Of a DNA stretch of 64,000 nucleotides, positions 16,660 to 25,353 are shown in pieces (position 1 is the first letter of the stretch; each line of letters opens with the position of its first letter). Origin of the DNA: DATFVA01 sp963815785 (GTDB lineage Bacteria > Bacteroidota > Ignavibacteria > Ignavibacteriales > Ignavibacteriaceae); assembly GCA_963815785.1 (NCBI GenBank), contig CAWFHZ010000008.1, forward strand, positions 171,280 through 235,279, read 5' to 3'. Made by a program: the position numbers and the translations under genes. Under the pieces are notes generated by a model. The model did no database searches and was not told where the DNA came from. It saw only the letters and a list, made by a program, of their open reading frames with translations.

Positions 16660-18264
16660 TTATTCGGCTGATAAAGGGTCTCCACGAAGATCCGTTTCTC
16701 TTTTCTTTTCACCTTTCATGATTAAAGCATTGCCAACTAGTTCGTGTAAACCGCCTACTTCCACACCTCCAACCCAATAATCCATAAGAGGAGGGAGAGT
16801 GGCTTTATCAATTGCACAAATACAGCCGAGAAAATTCACACCGTGTTTTTCTTTTACATACTTTACAGCATTCGCTCTCGGCAGTCCGCCTCTTAATCTC
16901 ATTTCGAGGTTTTCATCAGTGCCAAGACCTGCACCGCTGCCGCAACAAAACGTTTGCTCTTTAATTGTGTTATCCGGCATTTCGAAGAAATTGTTGCAGG
17001 TATTTTTAATTATATAACGCGGTTCTTCAATTAATCCCATTGCACGTGCAGGGTTACACGAATCGTGAAAAGTCACCCGCCAATGATTATTGCGGTTTTT
17101 ATCTAACTTAATTTTATCATTCTTAATAAGGTCCGATGTAAATTCACAAATGTGAACCATTTTTGTTGATGTTGTATTTTCAAACTTCGTTCCGGTTATT
17201 GGTGAAACCGGTTCTTCCAGAAAATCAGCTGGTCCGTTTAGTGTATCCATATATTGATGAAGCACTCTCCACATATGTCCGCATTCGCCACCGAGAATCC
17301 ATTTAACTCCCAGCCTTTTTGCTTCAGCATAAATTTTTGCGTTAAGACTCTTCATAAGATCGTGAGAGATGAATGAACCAAAGTTTCCACCCTCAGAAGC
17401 ATATGAGCTCCACGTGTAATCCAGTCCAATCTCATGAAACAAAGCAAGATACCCGAGTAGTGTGAAATAATGGGGAGTTCCGAAATAATCGGCTGAGGGA
17501 GCAACAAATAAAATCTCAGCACCTTTTTTATTTATAGGTGCATCTACTTTAATTCCCGTTATGGATTCAAATTCATCTACTGCAAAATCAATACTATCCT
17601 TAAAACCATGAGGCTGAATACCCAGATGATTACCTGTTCTGAAACTATTGGCTACAGGTGTTATTATCCAATCAATATTAATACCGATAAGATTAAGGAG
17701 TTCTCTAACGAGAATTGTTATTTCTGCTGTATCAATTCCGTAGGGGCAGAACACTGAACAACGACGGCATTGTGTACATTGAAAGAAATAGTAAAACCAT
17801 TCTTTTATTACATCAATATTTAATTCTCTTGCACCTGCAAGTTTTCCAAGAATTTTTCCGCCAAGTGTAAAATCATTCCTATAAACCGATCTTAGAAGTT
17901 CTGCCCGGAGAACAGGCATATTCTTGGGATCACCGGAACCAATAAAGAAATGACATTTGTCCGCACAAGCGCCGCACCTTACACAAATATCCATGAAAAT
18001 TTTAAGTGAACGGAATCTGTTTAACCTGTCTCTCAATCCTTCCAGAATTATTTCTTTCCAGTTTTCGGGCAATTGCCAGTCCGGATCTGTTGGCTGCCAT
18101 TTTCTTGCATTCGGCAATTCCAGGTACTCAACATTTTTAGGAATACCGCTGTAATTAAAAACTCCGTGTTTGAATTCAACTGATGGATTTAACCAATCCT
18201 TATGATCTGGTTTGTAATCAATCTTCTCAGCTAATTCTTCAGGTTTTAATTTTAATTCGGACAT
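16660..18264 (-). CDS. dsrK: DsrK: HdrD-like catalytic iron-sulfur subunit of DsrMKJOP
   Basis: A 534-residue cytoplasmic protein. Two ferredoxin motifs lie near residues 93-106 (CVRCGACADKCHFF) and about 163 (CTQCRRCSVFCPYG). The C-terminal CCG-type domain supplies cysteines in HDSCNPAR, FCCGSGAGLG and LGCICAIDK, the noncubane-type cluster site of HdrD/DsrK. DsrK is thought to reduce the DsrC trisulfide with electrons from the membrane. Length agrees with DsrK (about 510-560). It is 2 bp downstream of dsrM, which provides heme b and quinol access. A second, shorter HdrD-like gene is at 31713-33182; the conserved dsrM-K-J-O-P order identifies this one. Confidence 0.94.
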   Translation of the reverse strand: MSELKLKPEELAEKIDYKPDHKDWLNPSVEFKHGVFNYSGIPKNVEYLELPNARKWQPTDPDWQLPENWKEIILEGLRDRLNRFRSLKIFMDICVRCGACADKCHFFIGSGDPKNMPVLRAELLRSVYRNDFTLGGKILGKLAGARELNIDVIKEWFYYFFQCTQCRRCSVFCPYGIDTAEITILVRELLNLIGINIDWIITPVANSFRTGNHLGIQPHGFKDSIDFAVDEFESITGIKVDAPINKKGAEILFVAPSADYFGTPHYFTLLGYLALFHEIGLDYTWSSYASEGGNFGSFISHDLMKSLNAKIYAEAKRLGVKWILGGECGHMWRVLHQYMDTLNGPADFLEEPVSPITGTKFENTTSTKMVHICEFTSDLIKNDKIKLDKNRNNHWRVTFHDSCNPARAMGLIEEPRYIIKNTCNNFFEMPDNTIKEQTFCCGSGAGLGTDENLEMRLRGGLPRANAVKYVKEKHGVNFLGCICAIDKATLPPLMDYWVGGVEVGGLHELVGNALIMKGEKKRETDLRGDPLSAE

Positions 18265-18266
18265 CT

Positions 18267-19259
18267 TTATTCCTTCTCTAATGGTAATCCGGCAGCTTTC
18301 ATTTTATCCCTGAACTCATCTTCATATTCCTCATAAGTATGAACTCTGACCGGATGATCCCAGGGATTTATATGTCTTTTCATTCTGCTGTTATTAGCAA
18401 GATTCCTTGTTGGCGATAGGAAAATTCCGGGCATATGCAATAGTTTACTGAAAGGCATATATGAAATTAATGTGCAGACAAGAAACAGGTGGATAAAAAA
18501 CATAACTCCGATTCCATTGGGAACCACAGGTTGAAAAGTGAAGAGACTGATAGCTAGTTCTTTAACTTTTATAAGATCTACTTTATCGAAATACCGCATA
18601 AGTATTCCTGTTACAGCTATACTAAGTAAAAGGAATAGGGGAAAATAATCTGATGCTAAAGAAATAAATCTAAGTTTCAAATCCAGGATTCTTCGAAAAA
18701 TAAGGTATAACAATGCTACGGTAATTAATATATCTGTTATAAATAAAACGGGAAGTCCCACCTGCAGAAAACCATCCACATTTTGAAGTGCTATTGTAAA
18801 AGAGGGGAGTGGTTCCATGAAAAATCTGAAATGTCTAAGGAAAATAATTAATAATGACCAATGAAAAATTATAGCCCCAAGCCATAAATACTTACTACTG
18901 CCATATACTAATTTAGGTCCGTTTTTTAATTCTGTTTTTGTATTTCTGAACAAAGATCTGAACAACAGAATTTCAAGAGCCATTCTACCAATAACACCAA
19001 GAGATGAACTTGGACTTTCCAGTTTACTATTTTTGATCCAGGGTAATGATTTTTGTTGACCTGTTACTGTAGTGATATGAAAAGGCACAGGAATTTTTGC
19101 CCAAATAATAACCTTAAGGACTATACCTAAAATGAAGGTCAATATTGCGGCATAAGGCAGGATAACTCCAAATAAAAATTCCAATTTAATTGTGTCGACT
19201 CCCACTATTACAGCAACTATCAGAATGGTAATTGCAAAAAGCGAAAACAGAATTTTCAT
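18267..19259 (-). CDS. dsrM: DsrM: NarI-like cytochrome b membrane subunit
   Basis: A 330-residue membrane protein with about six hydrophobic segments, starting with an N-terminal pair (residues 4-20 and 28-53). Histidines for diheme b ligation can be seen in the IIFHWSLLIIFLRHFRF segment and in FFIHLFLVCTLISY. The tail MPGIFLSPTRN...HPVRVHTYEEYEDEFRDK is typical of DsrM. The protein oxidises menaquinol and delivers electrons to DsrK, whose gene starts 2 bp after this stop. It opens the dsrMKJOP block. Confidence 0.93.
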   Translation of the reverse strand: MKILFSLFAITILIVAVIVGVDTIKLEFLFGVILPYAAILTFILGIVLKVIIWAKIPVPFHITTVTGQQKSLPWIKNSKLESPSSSLGVIGRMALEILLFRSLFRNTKTELKNGPKLVYGSSKYLWLGAIIFHWSLLIIFLRHFRFFMEPLPSFTIALQNVDGFLQVGLPVLFITDILITVALLYLIFRRILDLKLRFISLASDYFPLFLLLSIAVTGILMRYFDKVDLIKVKELAISLFTFQPVVPNGIGVMFFIHLFLVCTLISYMPFSKLLHMPGIFLSPTRNLANNSRMKRHINPWDHPVRVHTYEEYEDEFRDKMKAAGLPLEKE

Positions 19260-19313
19260 TTATTTTTCCTTTTAACAAATTTTCCCTGGATTTTCATTCT
19301 CCCACATTTTCAT

Positions 19314-19835
19314 TTATTTTAGATACACACTATTTTTTATCTCGTTTACGCGTATTTGAAAAACTTTTTCTCTTGCTTCCATATACAAGTCGAATACAAT
19401 AAGTGCTACCATATCTATCTTCGTTTCAAACTCAAGTAATTCAGTTGATAAATCTTCGTTTTTAAATTCCTGCTTCAGTACTTCACGAATAGCCTTCTTC
19501 AAAGAAAAAACAAATCCAACAGCCTGTGACGGTGAGAAGTTTTGTACAGCTCTGATTCTTATGAGGTCAACTATCAATAATTTTATTTCCACAATTTGAC
19601 TATCATCTAAAATCGCATCGAATATTTTTTCAGCTGTATCTGAAATTATATAACCAACCGGGTTACTAAATTGGTTTTTCTGATGCTTTAAAAAGTCAGA
19701 ACTCTCCGAAGGATATGTTTCAAGAATTGATTGAATCCATGTATCTAAAACCAGGTCTTTATTTTGCCGCAATAAATTTTTAATCATCTTAATTGATCTT
19801 TTAAAGTGAACTCGGAAATCTAATCCGAATTTCAT
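19314..19835 (-). CDS. RsbRD N-terminal-domain protein upstream of dsrM
   Basis: A 173-residue helical protein with no membrane segment. The pattern DTWIQSILETYPSESS ... QFSNPVGYIISDTAEKIFDAIL is that of the RsbRD N-terminal domain (PF14361), a globin-like sensor module otherwise found in stressosome proteins. No STAS output domain is attached. The ATG at 19835 has an AGGG a few bases upstream; an internal ATG (residue 17) lacks a comparable site. It is placed between dsrC and dsrM. I recall a similar gene upstream of dsrM in Desulfovibrio-type genomes, so the link to DsrMKJOP may be ancestral. Its role is unknown, with redox or heme sensing an untested idea. Confidence 0.75.
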   Translation of the reverse strand: MKFGLDFRVHFKRSIKMIKNLLRQNKDLVLDTWIQSILETYPSESSDFLKHQKNQFSNPVGYIISDTAEKIFDAILDDSQIVEIKLLIVDLIRIRAVQNFSPSQAVGFVFSLKKAIREVLKQEFKNEDLSTELLEFETKIDMVALIVFDLYMEAREKVFQIRVNEIKNSVYLK

Positions 19836-19921
19836 TTTCCCTACTCGTTAAAGAGCCAAATAAATTTTTCATTTACTTCAATAACAAGCAGGGAAAAATC
19901 AACTGCAATTATTCAATGTCT

Positions 19922-20239
19922 TTAAACACATCCGGTTGGTTTGGTTAAACCAGCTACCTTGCAGGCACCTTTTGCCGGACCGCTAGGGAACAATTCATAA
20001 ATTTCTTTCAGAGAAAATCCAGTTTCCTTGCAGAGTTTCCGTATCATTGGCGCAATACCGAATTTTTTGTAATAGTCACGCAGGTAGTTAACTATTTTCC
20101 AATGAGCTTCTGTCATAACCTGCACATCTTCAGTAGAAGCTAAGGCTTTTGCAACTTCTTCATTCCATTCTTCTGGCTTTTGTATGAAGCCGTCTTCATC
20201 AACGTCAATTTTCAGTTCCTGATATTCGAAGGTTGGCAT
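19922..20239 (-). CDS. dsrC: DsrC sulfur carrier
   Basis: A 105-residue TusE/DsrC-family protein. The flexible C-terminal arm carries both redox cysteines, Cys93 and Cys104 (the penultimate residue), separated by ten residues (CKVAGLTKPTGCV). This makes it a true DsrC rather than TusE, which keeps only the last cysteine. It takes sulfur from DsrAB as a trisulfide, which DsrMKJOP then reduces. The upstream part (HWKIVNYLRDYYKKFGIAP ... ELFPSGPAKGACK) is canonical. Confidence 0.97.
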   Translation of the reverse strand: MPTFEYQELKIDVDEDGFIQKPEEWNEEVAKALASTEDVQVMTEAHWKIVNYLRDYYKKFGIAPMIRKLCKETGFSLKEIYELFPSGPAKGACKVAGLTKPTGCV

Positions 20240-20328
20240 AATTTTATCCTTTAAATGTTAATGATATGTATTTAGTATTTCCTTCTTTGCATAATTTCTA
20301 TAACAGATAATCATAAATGATTTTGTAG

Positions 20329-22014
20329 TTATTTCATTTCTATATATCCGCAGGGACAATTCTCTGCACATTTTTTACATCCGTTACAAAAATCCAGTTT
20401 GAATTTATATGCCTGGTGTTTAATCACAGGTTTAACAATAGCCTGATCCTGGCAATAACTCCAGCAGGATCCGCAATCAAAACAGGAACCGCAACTCATA
20501 CATCTTTTTGCTTCATCTAAAACCTGTTCTTCAGTCAGGGTGGATGTTATCTCCAGGTTCAAATCACTTAATCTTTTTTCTGGGGATAATATGAATGGTT
20601 CATTTCTTATCTTGCTTTCATAATAGCTTAACATAATTTTATCGTGTGTAACAACTGGTGGTTTAGATGCAGGTTCCGGCTGAATATTCTGAAACCTATT
20701 GTGTATTGCCTCAGCAGCTTTTCGACCGTTAAATATTGCAATTGTGACCAAACCAAGTTCAAGGGCATCACCACCTGCAAAAGTGTTTGGAATATTTGTC
20801 TCTCCGTTTTCATTTGTTTTAATCCAGTCTTTACCTTCATGCAGATTATCAAGTCCATCGAATTCAGGTTCCTGACTTATAGCAGCAATAACTGTAGTTG
20901 CTTCAAGAGAAAAATAGGAATCAGGAATAGGTACTGGTCTTCTTCTCCCGGATTCGTCGGGTTCACCAAGTTCCATTTTCTGACATTTCATCTTCGTAAT
21001 TCTGTCACCGTCTTTCTCAAAATCAACAGGGGCAGCAAGAAACTCTAATACAATTCCTTCTTCTTCGGCTCCGACAATTTCTTCTTCAATAGCAGGCATT
21101 TCATTTCTGGTTCTTCTGTATACAATAGTAACATCGGCACCTAACCTTCTTGATATTCGGGCCGCATCGATTGCTGTATCACCTCCGCCGACTACCAAAA
21201 CTTTTTTACCGACTTCAATTGTATCACCTGAATTAATTTTATTAAGAAACTCAGTTCCGGTAAAAACGTTAGAAGCCTCCTCATTTGGAATCCCAAGCAT
21301 CTTTCCTTTATGAGCACCTATTCCGACAAATATTGCATCATAGTCTTTTTGCAGATTTTCATACGGAACGTCTTTGCCGATTATCTGATTACATTTAATT
21401 TCAACTCCGAGGTTTTCAATTCTCTTTATTTCTTTATCAAGAACATTTTGAGGAAGTCTGTAATCAGGAATCCCGTATCTTAACATTCCGCCCGGTTTGC
21501 TGAATGCCTCAAATACTGTGACTTTATAACCTTTTCTTGCTAACTGATAGGCACAGGATAATCCGGCAGGACCGGCTCCGATTATGGCAATTTTTTGTGG
21601 GTAATCTTCTTCAACAGTTCTTTTAAATTGAAATCCATTTTCTAAAGCATAATCACCGACAAACCTTTCGAGATTATTAATGCTTACTGAACTATCTTTA
21701 TGCGTTCTGTTGCAATTGCTTTCACAGGGATGGGGGCATACTCTTCCACAGGTAGAAGGGAAGGGGTTCTTTTCAGTTAAAATATTCCATGCTTTTTCAA
21801 ACGATTCTCCACGACTACTCCCATTATCTTCGGACCAGCTTATTGTAGTAAGGAATTCTCTGATATTAGTTTCATTAGGACAACCATCCGAACAGGGAGG
21901 TGTTTTGGGAACCTGGACCGGACGAAGAGAGGATGTCTCAACGGATGAACTGCCTGACGAATGAGACCGTAAACCACCAAGTGGTTTTTTAGCCTTCTTA
22001 ACTATCTTTGCCAT
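20329..22014 (-). CDS. dsrL: DsrL-like NAD(P)H-dependent iron-sulfur flavoprotein
   Basis: A 561-residue protein of the glutamate-synthase small-subunit family. The N-terminal helical domain has a [4Fe-4S] cysteine set (CSDGCP ... CGRVCPHPCESNC). It is followed by FAD-binding IIGAGPAGLSCAYQLARKG (about 144), NAD(P)-binding VVGGGDTAIDAARISRRLG (about 275), and a C-terminal pair of ferredoxin motifs (CMSCGSCFDCGSCWSYC and CNGCKKCAENCPCGYI). This is DsrL architecture. In Allochromatium DsrL links DsrAB to NAD(P)H, and a second group occurs with reductive-type DsrAB. Gene context between dsrN and dsrC supports DsrL over GltD. The redox partner and direction are inferred. Confidence 0.85.
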   Translation of the reverse strand: MAKIVKKAKKPLGGLRSHSSGSSSVETSSLRPVQVPKTPPCSDGCPNETNIREFLTTISWSEDNGSSRGESFEKAWNILTEKNPFPSTCGRVCPHPCESNCNRTHKDSSVSINNLERFVGDYALENGFQFKRTVEEDYPQKIAIIGAGPAGLSCAYQLARKGYKVTVFEAFSKPGGMLRYGIPDYRLPQNVLDKEIKRIENLGVEIKCNQIIGKDVPYENLQKDYDAIFVGIGAHKGKMLGIPNEEASNVFTGTEFLNKINSGDTIEVGKKVLVVGGGDTAIDAARISRRLGADVTIVYRRTRNEMPAIEEEIVGAEEEGIVLEFLAAPVDFEKDGDRITKMKCQKMELGEPDESGRRRPVPIPDSYFSLEATTVIAAISQEPEFDGLDNLHEGKDWIKTNENGETNIPNTFAGGDALELGLVTIAIFNGRKAAEAIHNRFQNIQPEPASKPPVVTHDKIMLSYYESKIRNEPFILSPEKRLSDLNLEITSTLTEEQVLDEAKRCMSCGSCFDCGSCWSYCQDQAIVKPVIKHQAYKFKLDFCNGCKKCAENCPCGYIEMK

Positions 22015-22028
22015 TTTTAAACTCCATT

Positions 22029-22460
22029 TTAAGCATAGGGATATATGCCTGATTTAATGTCTTCCATTTGCTGTAAGATGCTGTTGTGTTTTTGTTCATC
22101 AGTCATTAAATATCCAAGCAGATACCTGACCACAAAATTATTAGTGTTCTTTCTTGACTCTTCAGCCAGCCTTATTGTTTCTTTCTCAAGTTCAATATGT
22201 TTTTCAACAAGGTTCCAAACGTCTGCCAGTTCTTCAGGAGTTAAACTGAAAGCTTCCTTCTCAAAATTATCTATCAATAACTGTTGAACTTTTTTATGCA
22301 TTGCAGAATCTTGTCTTATGATTTCCATTATTTGTTTAACTACAGGATTTTTAGTTTTGGAAATTATTTCTGAAGTTGATCTTACTGATTCATCCTCAAC
22401 AACCTGCCAGGTTCTCAATGTATCAATCAGCTTTTCGTTTAGTTCTTTCTGTTTAGCCAT
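22029..22460 (-). CDS. Ferritin-like four-helix protein within the dsr cluster
   Basis: A 143-residue helical protein resembling rubrerythrin/ferritin-like domains. Possible metal ligands lie in ESVRSTSE, DSAMHKKV, HIELEKETIRLAEE and DEQKHNSIL, i.e. E/H residues spaced as in a di-iron four-helix bundle, though not all canonical ExxH pairs are obvious. It has no cysteine cluster, so it is not a full rubrerythrin. It sits 14 bp upstream of the dsrL-like gene and 3 bp after dsrN, so it is co-transcribed. Function is unknown; iron storage or oxygen defence for Dsr proteins would fit its position. Confidence 0.7.
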   Translation of the reverse strand: MAKQKELNEKLIDTLRTWQVVEDESVRSTSEIISKTKNPVVKQIMEIIRQDSAMHKKVQQLLIDNFEKEAFSLTPEELADVWNLVEKHIELEKETIRLAEESRKNTNNFVVRYLLGYLMTDEQKHNSILQQMEDIKSGIYPYA

Positions 22461-22463
22461 TTT

Positions 22464-23930
22464 TTATCCTTCAATTAAGATTTGAGTTTTTTTTAATTCT
22501 TTATATTTTCTGGCACATTTTATCATTCCGGAAACCCATTCCGGTGTTGCCAGAGCATGTACATGAATGTAGCTTGCGAATACATTTTTATATATCAAAC
22601 CATCTCTTTTATTAATACTTCCGGTGCCGCGGATGACAGAAAGTGCACTTTTAAGGTTTGAGTCACATTCGTAAATTTCTGAATAATGAAACTCATGACC
22701 TTTAATAACAGTACCTTCATTAAAAAACGGATTATTAATATCTGAAACTGCTTCAATGTAACCATGGCCTTGCGGTTTATCATGCATTTGAATATTTAAA
22801 GGCAGTATTCCTGAAAGTTGATACTCTTTATCCTTCCACAAAATTTTATCAGCAAGGTAGATCAATCCACCGCATTCAGCATAAATTGGGAGTCCTTCTT
22901 CTGCTAAAGATTTTACTACAGATGAGAATAACGTGTTTGAAGCCAGTTCGGCCAGGTTAACTTCCGGGAAGCCCCCGCCTATATATAGCGCATCTATATT
23001 ATTAAATTTTTCGTTTGTTAAAGATTCAGTAGTGATTTGAGATGGGGAAAGAGGAAGTAATTCTGCGCCGGCTTTCTCAAGCATTTCCAGATTTTCAGGA
23101 TAGTAAAATGAAAATGATCTGTCCTTGAAATAACCAATCACTACCTTTTCCGGTAGTGTTGTACTCTGAGAGTTTTCGGAATTGTGGAAATTATTTTCTA
23201 TTACAGAAGTTTGATTATCATCGATAGGCAAAACATTATTAGAAATTTTTAGAATAGCAGGTATATCAACTGAATTCTCAATAACATTTTTTAATTCTGA
23301 AATTAGAATTGATTTTTCTTCAAGTTCACCCGGCATGACCAACCCAAGATGTCTTGATGGAAGCATACATCTTTCCGAAAGCTTTGGAATCATTCCAAGA
23401 ACCGGGACTCCTGTTTCACCTTCAATAGCTTCTTTAACTATATTGCCGTGTCTTTCACCTGCTACTCTGTTTAAAATCACTCCTTTTATGTTCAGGTTCG
23501 GATCAAGTTTCAGGCAACCGAGAATTGAAGCAGACGCAGTTCGTGTAACTTTTGAAACATCCTGAACGATTAACACGGGCGACTGTAAATGTTTTGCAAG
23601 TTCTGCTGTACTATGTGTACCTTTACTATCAAGTCCATCAAAAAGACCCCTGTTTCCTTCAATAATATTTATTCCGGTTTTGCAAGCATTCTTTATAAAA
23701 GATTTTTTAATAGCGGGAAATCCCATCATAAAGCTGTCAAGATTTCTTGCGGGTTTACCCGAGGCCAAACTTAGCCATGCTGCATCAATATAATCCGGAC
23801 CTTTCTTAAAAGCATATATATTTAAACCGCTATTCCGGAACAAAGCCAGAAGTCCGCAGGAGACAATGGTTTTGCCGGAGTCTCCTGCCAATCCGCTTAT
23901 AACAATTCTCGGATAATAATCGTAATACAT
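22464..23930 (-). CDS. dsrN: DsrN: cobyrinate a,c-diamide synthase-like siroheme amidase
   Basis: A 488-residue CbiA/CobB-family protein. The P-loop lies near the N-terminus (ISGLAGDSGKTIVSCGLL), with the NRGLFDGLDSKGTHSTAELA region about residue 95. The C-terminal class I glutaminase domain has the nucleophile motif YAECGGLIYLA. No other cobalamin genes are nearby, and it is placed directly between dsrD and the ferritin-like gene. In dsr loci this protein is called DsrN and amidates siroheme to the siro(heme)amide used by DsrAB. The function is known from context and family; I infer it here. Confidence 0.92.
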   Translation of the reverse strand: MYYDYYPRIVISGLAGDSGKTIVSCGLLALFRNSGLNIYAFKKGPDYIDAAWLSLASGKPARNLDSFMMGFPAIKKSFIKNACKTGINIIEGNRGLFDGLDSKGTHSTAELAKHLQSPVLIVQDVSKVTRTASASILGCLKLDPNLNIKGVILNRVAGERHGNIVKEAIEGETGVPVLGMIPKLSERCMLPSRHLGLVMPGELEEKSILISELKNVIENSVDIPAILKISNNVLPIDDNQTSVIENNFHNSENSQSTTLPEKVVIGYFKDRSFSFYYPENLEMLEKAGAELLPLSPSQITTESLTNEKFNNIDALYIGGGFPEVNLAELASNTLFSSVVKSLAEEGLPIYAECGGLIYLADKILWKDKEYQLSGILPLNIQMHDKPQGHGYIEAVSDINNPFFNEGTVIKGHEFHYSEIYECDSNLKSALSVIRGTGSINKRDGLIYKNVFASYIHVHALATPEWVSGMIKCARKYKELKKTQILIEG

Positions 23931-23955
23931 ATTTTTTCACGGCAAAAATGATAAA

Positions 23956-24204
23956 CTAATTTTCAGCACCTTCTTTGTGCGGAATTTCAATGAAGCTGCC
24001 GCCAAAATATGTGTATACACACTTTCCGCTTTCTACTAAATCTCTGATAGCAGTTTTGGCTAATGACTTGTCGCATCTTTCACCGAATAATTCTACGACT
24101 GCTTTTGTCAAATCAGTAGCCTTCCATTTTTTCTGTCCCATACTATCTTTAATTAATTTGTACATTGCATCAGATACTTCTTCAACTTTAGCCTGCTCAG
24201 CCAT
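23956..24204 (-). CDS. dsrD: DsrD: winged-helix activator of DsrAB
   Basis: An 82-residue protein with the DsrD pattern: a helix with SDAMYKLIKDSMGQKKWKA, then AVVELFGERCDKSLAKTAIR and a beta hairpin CVYTYFGGSFIEIP. It follows dsrB by 12 bp, the standard dsrABD arrangement. DsrD is largely restricted to organisms that use Dsr in the reductive direction and has been shown to stimulate DsrAB turnover in one sulfate reducer. A strong AAGAGGAGGTTATT ribosome-binding site precedes it. Confidence 0.95.
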   Translation of the reverse strand: MAEQAKVEEVSDAMYKLIKDSMGQKKWKATDLTKAVVELFGERCDKSLAKTAIRDLVESGKCVYTYFGGSFIEIPHKEGAEN

Positions 24205-24216
24205 AATAACCTCCTC

Positions 24217-25299
24217 TTAATAAGTAAGATGTGTTGAACGTTTAAACGTCAGGCCGGCATGTTTGAAATCATCAATATGTTCTTTCTGGAACGGAATTCC
24301 AGTAAGCCTGAAAAATCTGGGCCATCCAATACGATTGATCCATTCTCCCATTCTTTCATGTGGTTTAGCGTCTTTAGCCCAAACTTCAACCAGGTTTCTG
24401 ACTGCGTCAACAACTTCTGGCCAACGTGGAGGATTATTGGGAATAAATGGAATTGCGAGTTTAGAGAACATAGGTTCACTTCTGGCATTTGAAACTTTTC
24501 CGCCAACCCAGATTGATACACCATCATTTAATGGATCGTTCAACGGCATTGCAGGACAGACAGTATAACAGTTTGCGCAGAACATACATCTTTCCTCAAT
24601 CACTTCAACTGATGACTTGCCATCAATTGTTACCGGTTTAATAGCGGCAGTGGGACAAGCAGAAACAACAGAAGGAATTTCGCACATAGCTTTAAGATTA
24701 TCGCGATTAACCTTAGGTGGTCTTCTGTGGATTCCCAGTATTGCTATGTCAGAACAGTGAACGGCACCGCACATATTCAAGCAACAGGCAAGAGCAATAC
24801 GAAGTTTAGCCGGTAGTTTCATTTCTGTGAAATACTCAATTAAATCATCCATTACTGATTTTACAATACCGGATGCATCAGTTGCTGCCGAGTGACAGTG
24901 CACCCATCCCTGTGTATGTACAATACTTGATATAGAATTCGCCATTCCGCCAACGGGATGACCTAATCCCTGAAGTTCATTTATTAATGGATCAATTTTA
25001 CCCTGGTCTGTAAGTAAGAATTCTACATTATGACGGCTTGTAAATCTCAAATAACCATCACAATATTTATCTGCGAGGTCAGCATATTTCCGTATTTTTT
25101 CTATACCAAGAAGCCTGGGTGAGCCTGCACGAACAGTAAATAATTTAGCATCGGTTTCCGATACATGGACCATCACTCCCGGTTTTAAATATTCATGATA
25201 TTTCCATTTACCATAATTTTCTTTAATAACCGGCGGTAAAAACTTTTCGTAATGTGGTGGACCAATATCAGTAAGTCTTTTTGGTTTCTCTTCGGCCAT
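24217..25299 (-). CDS. dsrB: Dissimilatory sulfite reductase, beta subunit
   Basis: A 360-residue subunit. Siroheme-[4Fe-4S] cysteines are in ACCLNMCGAVHCSD (Cys172/173, 177, 182). The inserted ferredoxin domain has Cys215 (ACPTAAI) and CMFCANCYTVCP at 238-249. The N-terminal TVRAGSPRLLG and RFTSRHNVEF segments are typical of DsrB. In the A2B2 enzyme the active siroheme is held by DsrB, and electrons enter by the ferredoxin domains. It is 54 bp downstream of dsrA. Confidence 0.97.
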   Translation of the reverse strand: MAEEKPKRLTDIGPPHYEKFLPPVIKENYGKWKYHEYLKPGVMVHVSETDAKLFTVRAGSPRLLGIEKIRKYADLADKYCDGYLRFTSRHNVEFLLTDQGKIDPLINELQGLGHPVGGMANSISSIVHTQGWVHCHSAATDASGIVKSVMDDLIEYFTEMKLPAKLRIALACCLNMCGAVHCSDIAILGIHRRPPKVNRDNLKAMCEIPSVVSACPTAAIKPVTIDGKSSVEVIEERCMFCANCYTVCPAMPLNDPLNDGVSIWVGGKVSNARSEPMFSKLAIPFIPNNPPRWPEVVDAVRNLVEVWAKDAKPHERMGEWINRIGWPRFFRLTGIPFQKEHIDDFKHAGLTFKRSTHLTY

Positions 25300-25353
25300 T
25301 TTATTATTCCTTTGAATGTAATTTCATTTATTAAAATTAAATGCTTAACAAGT

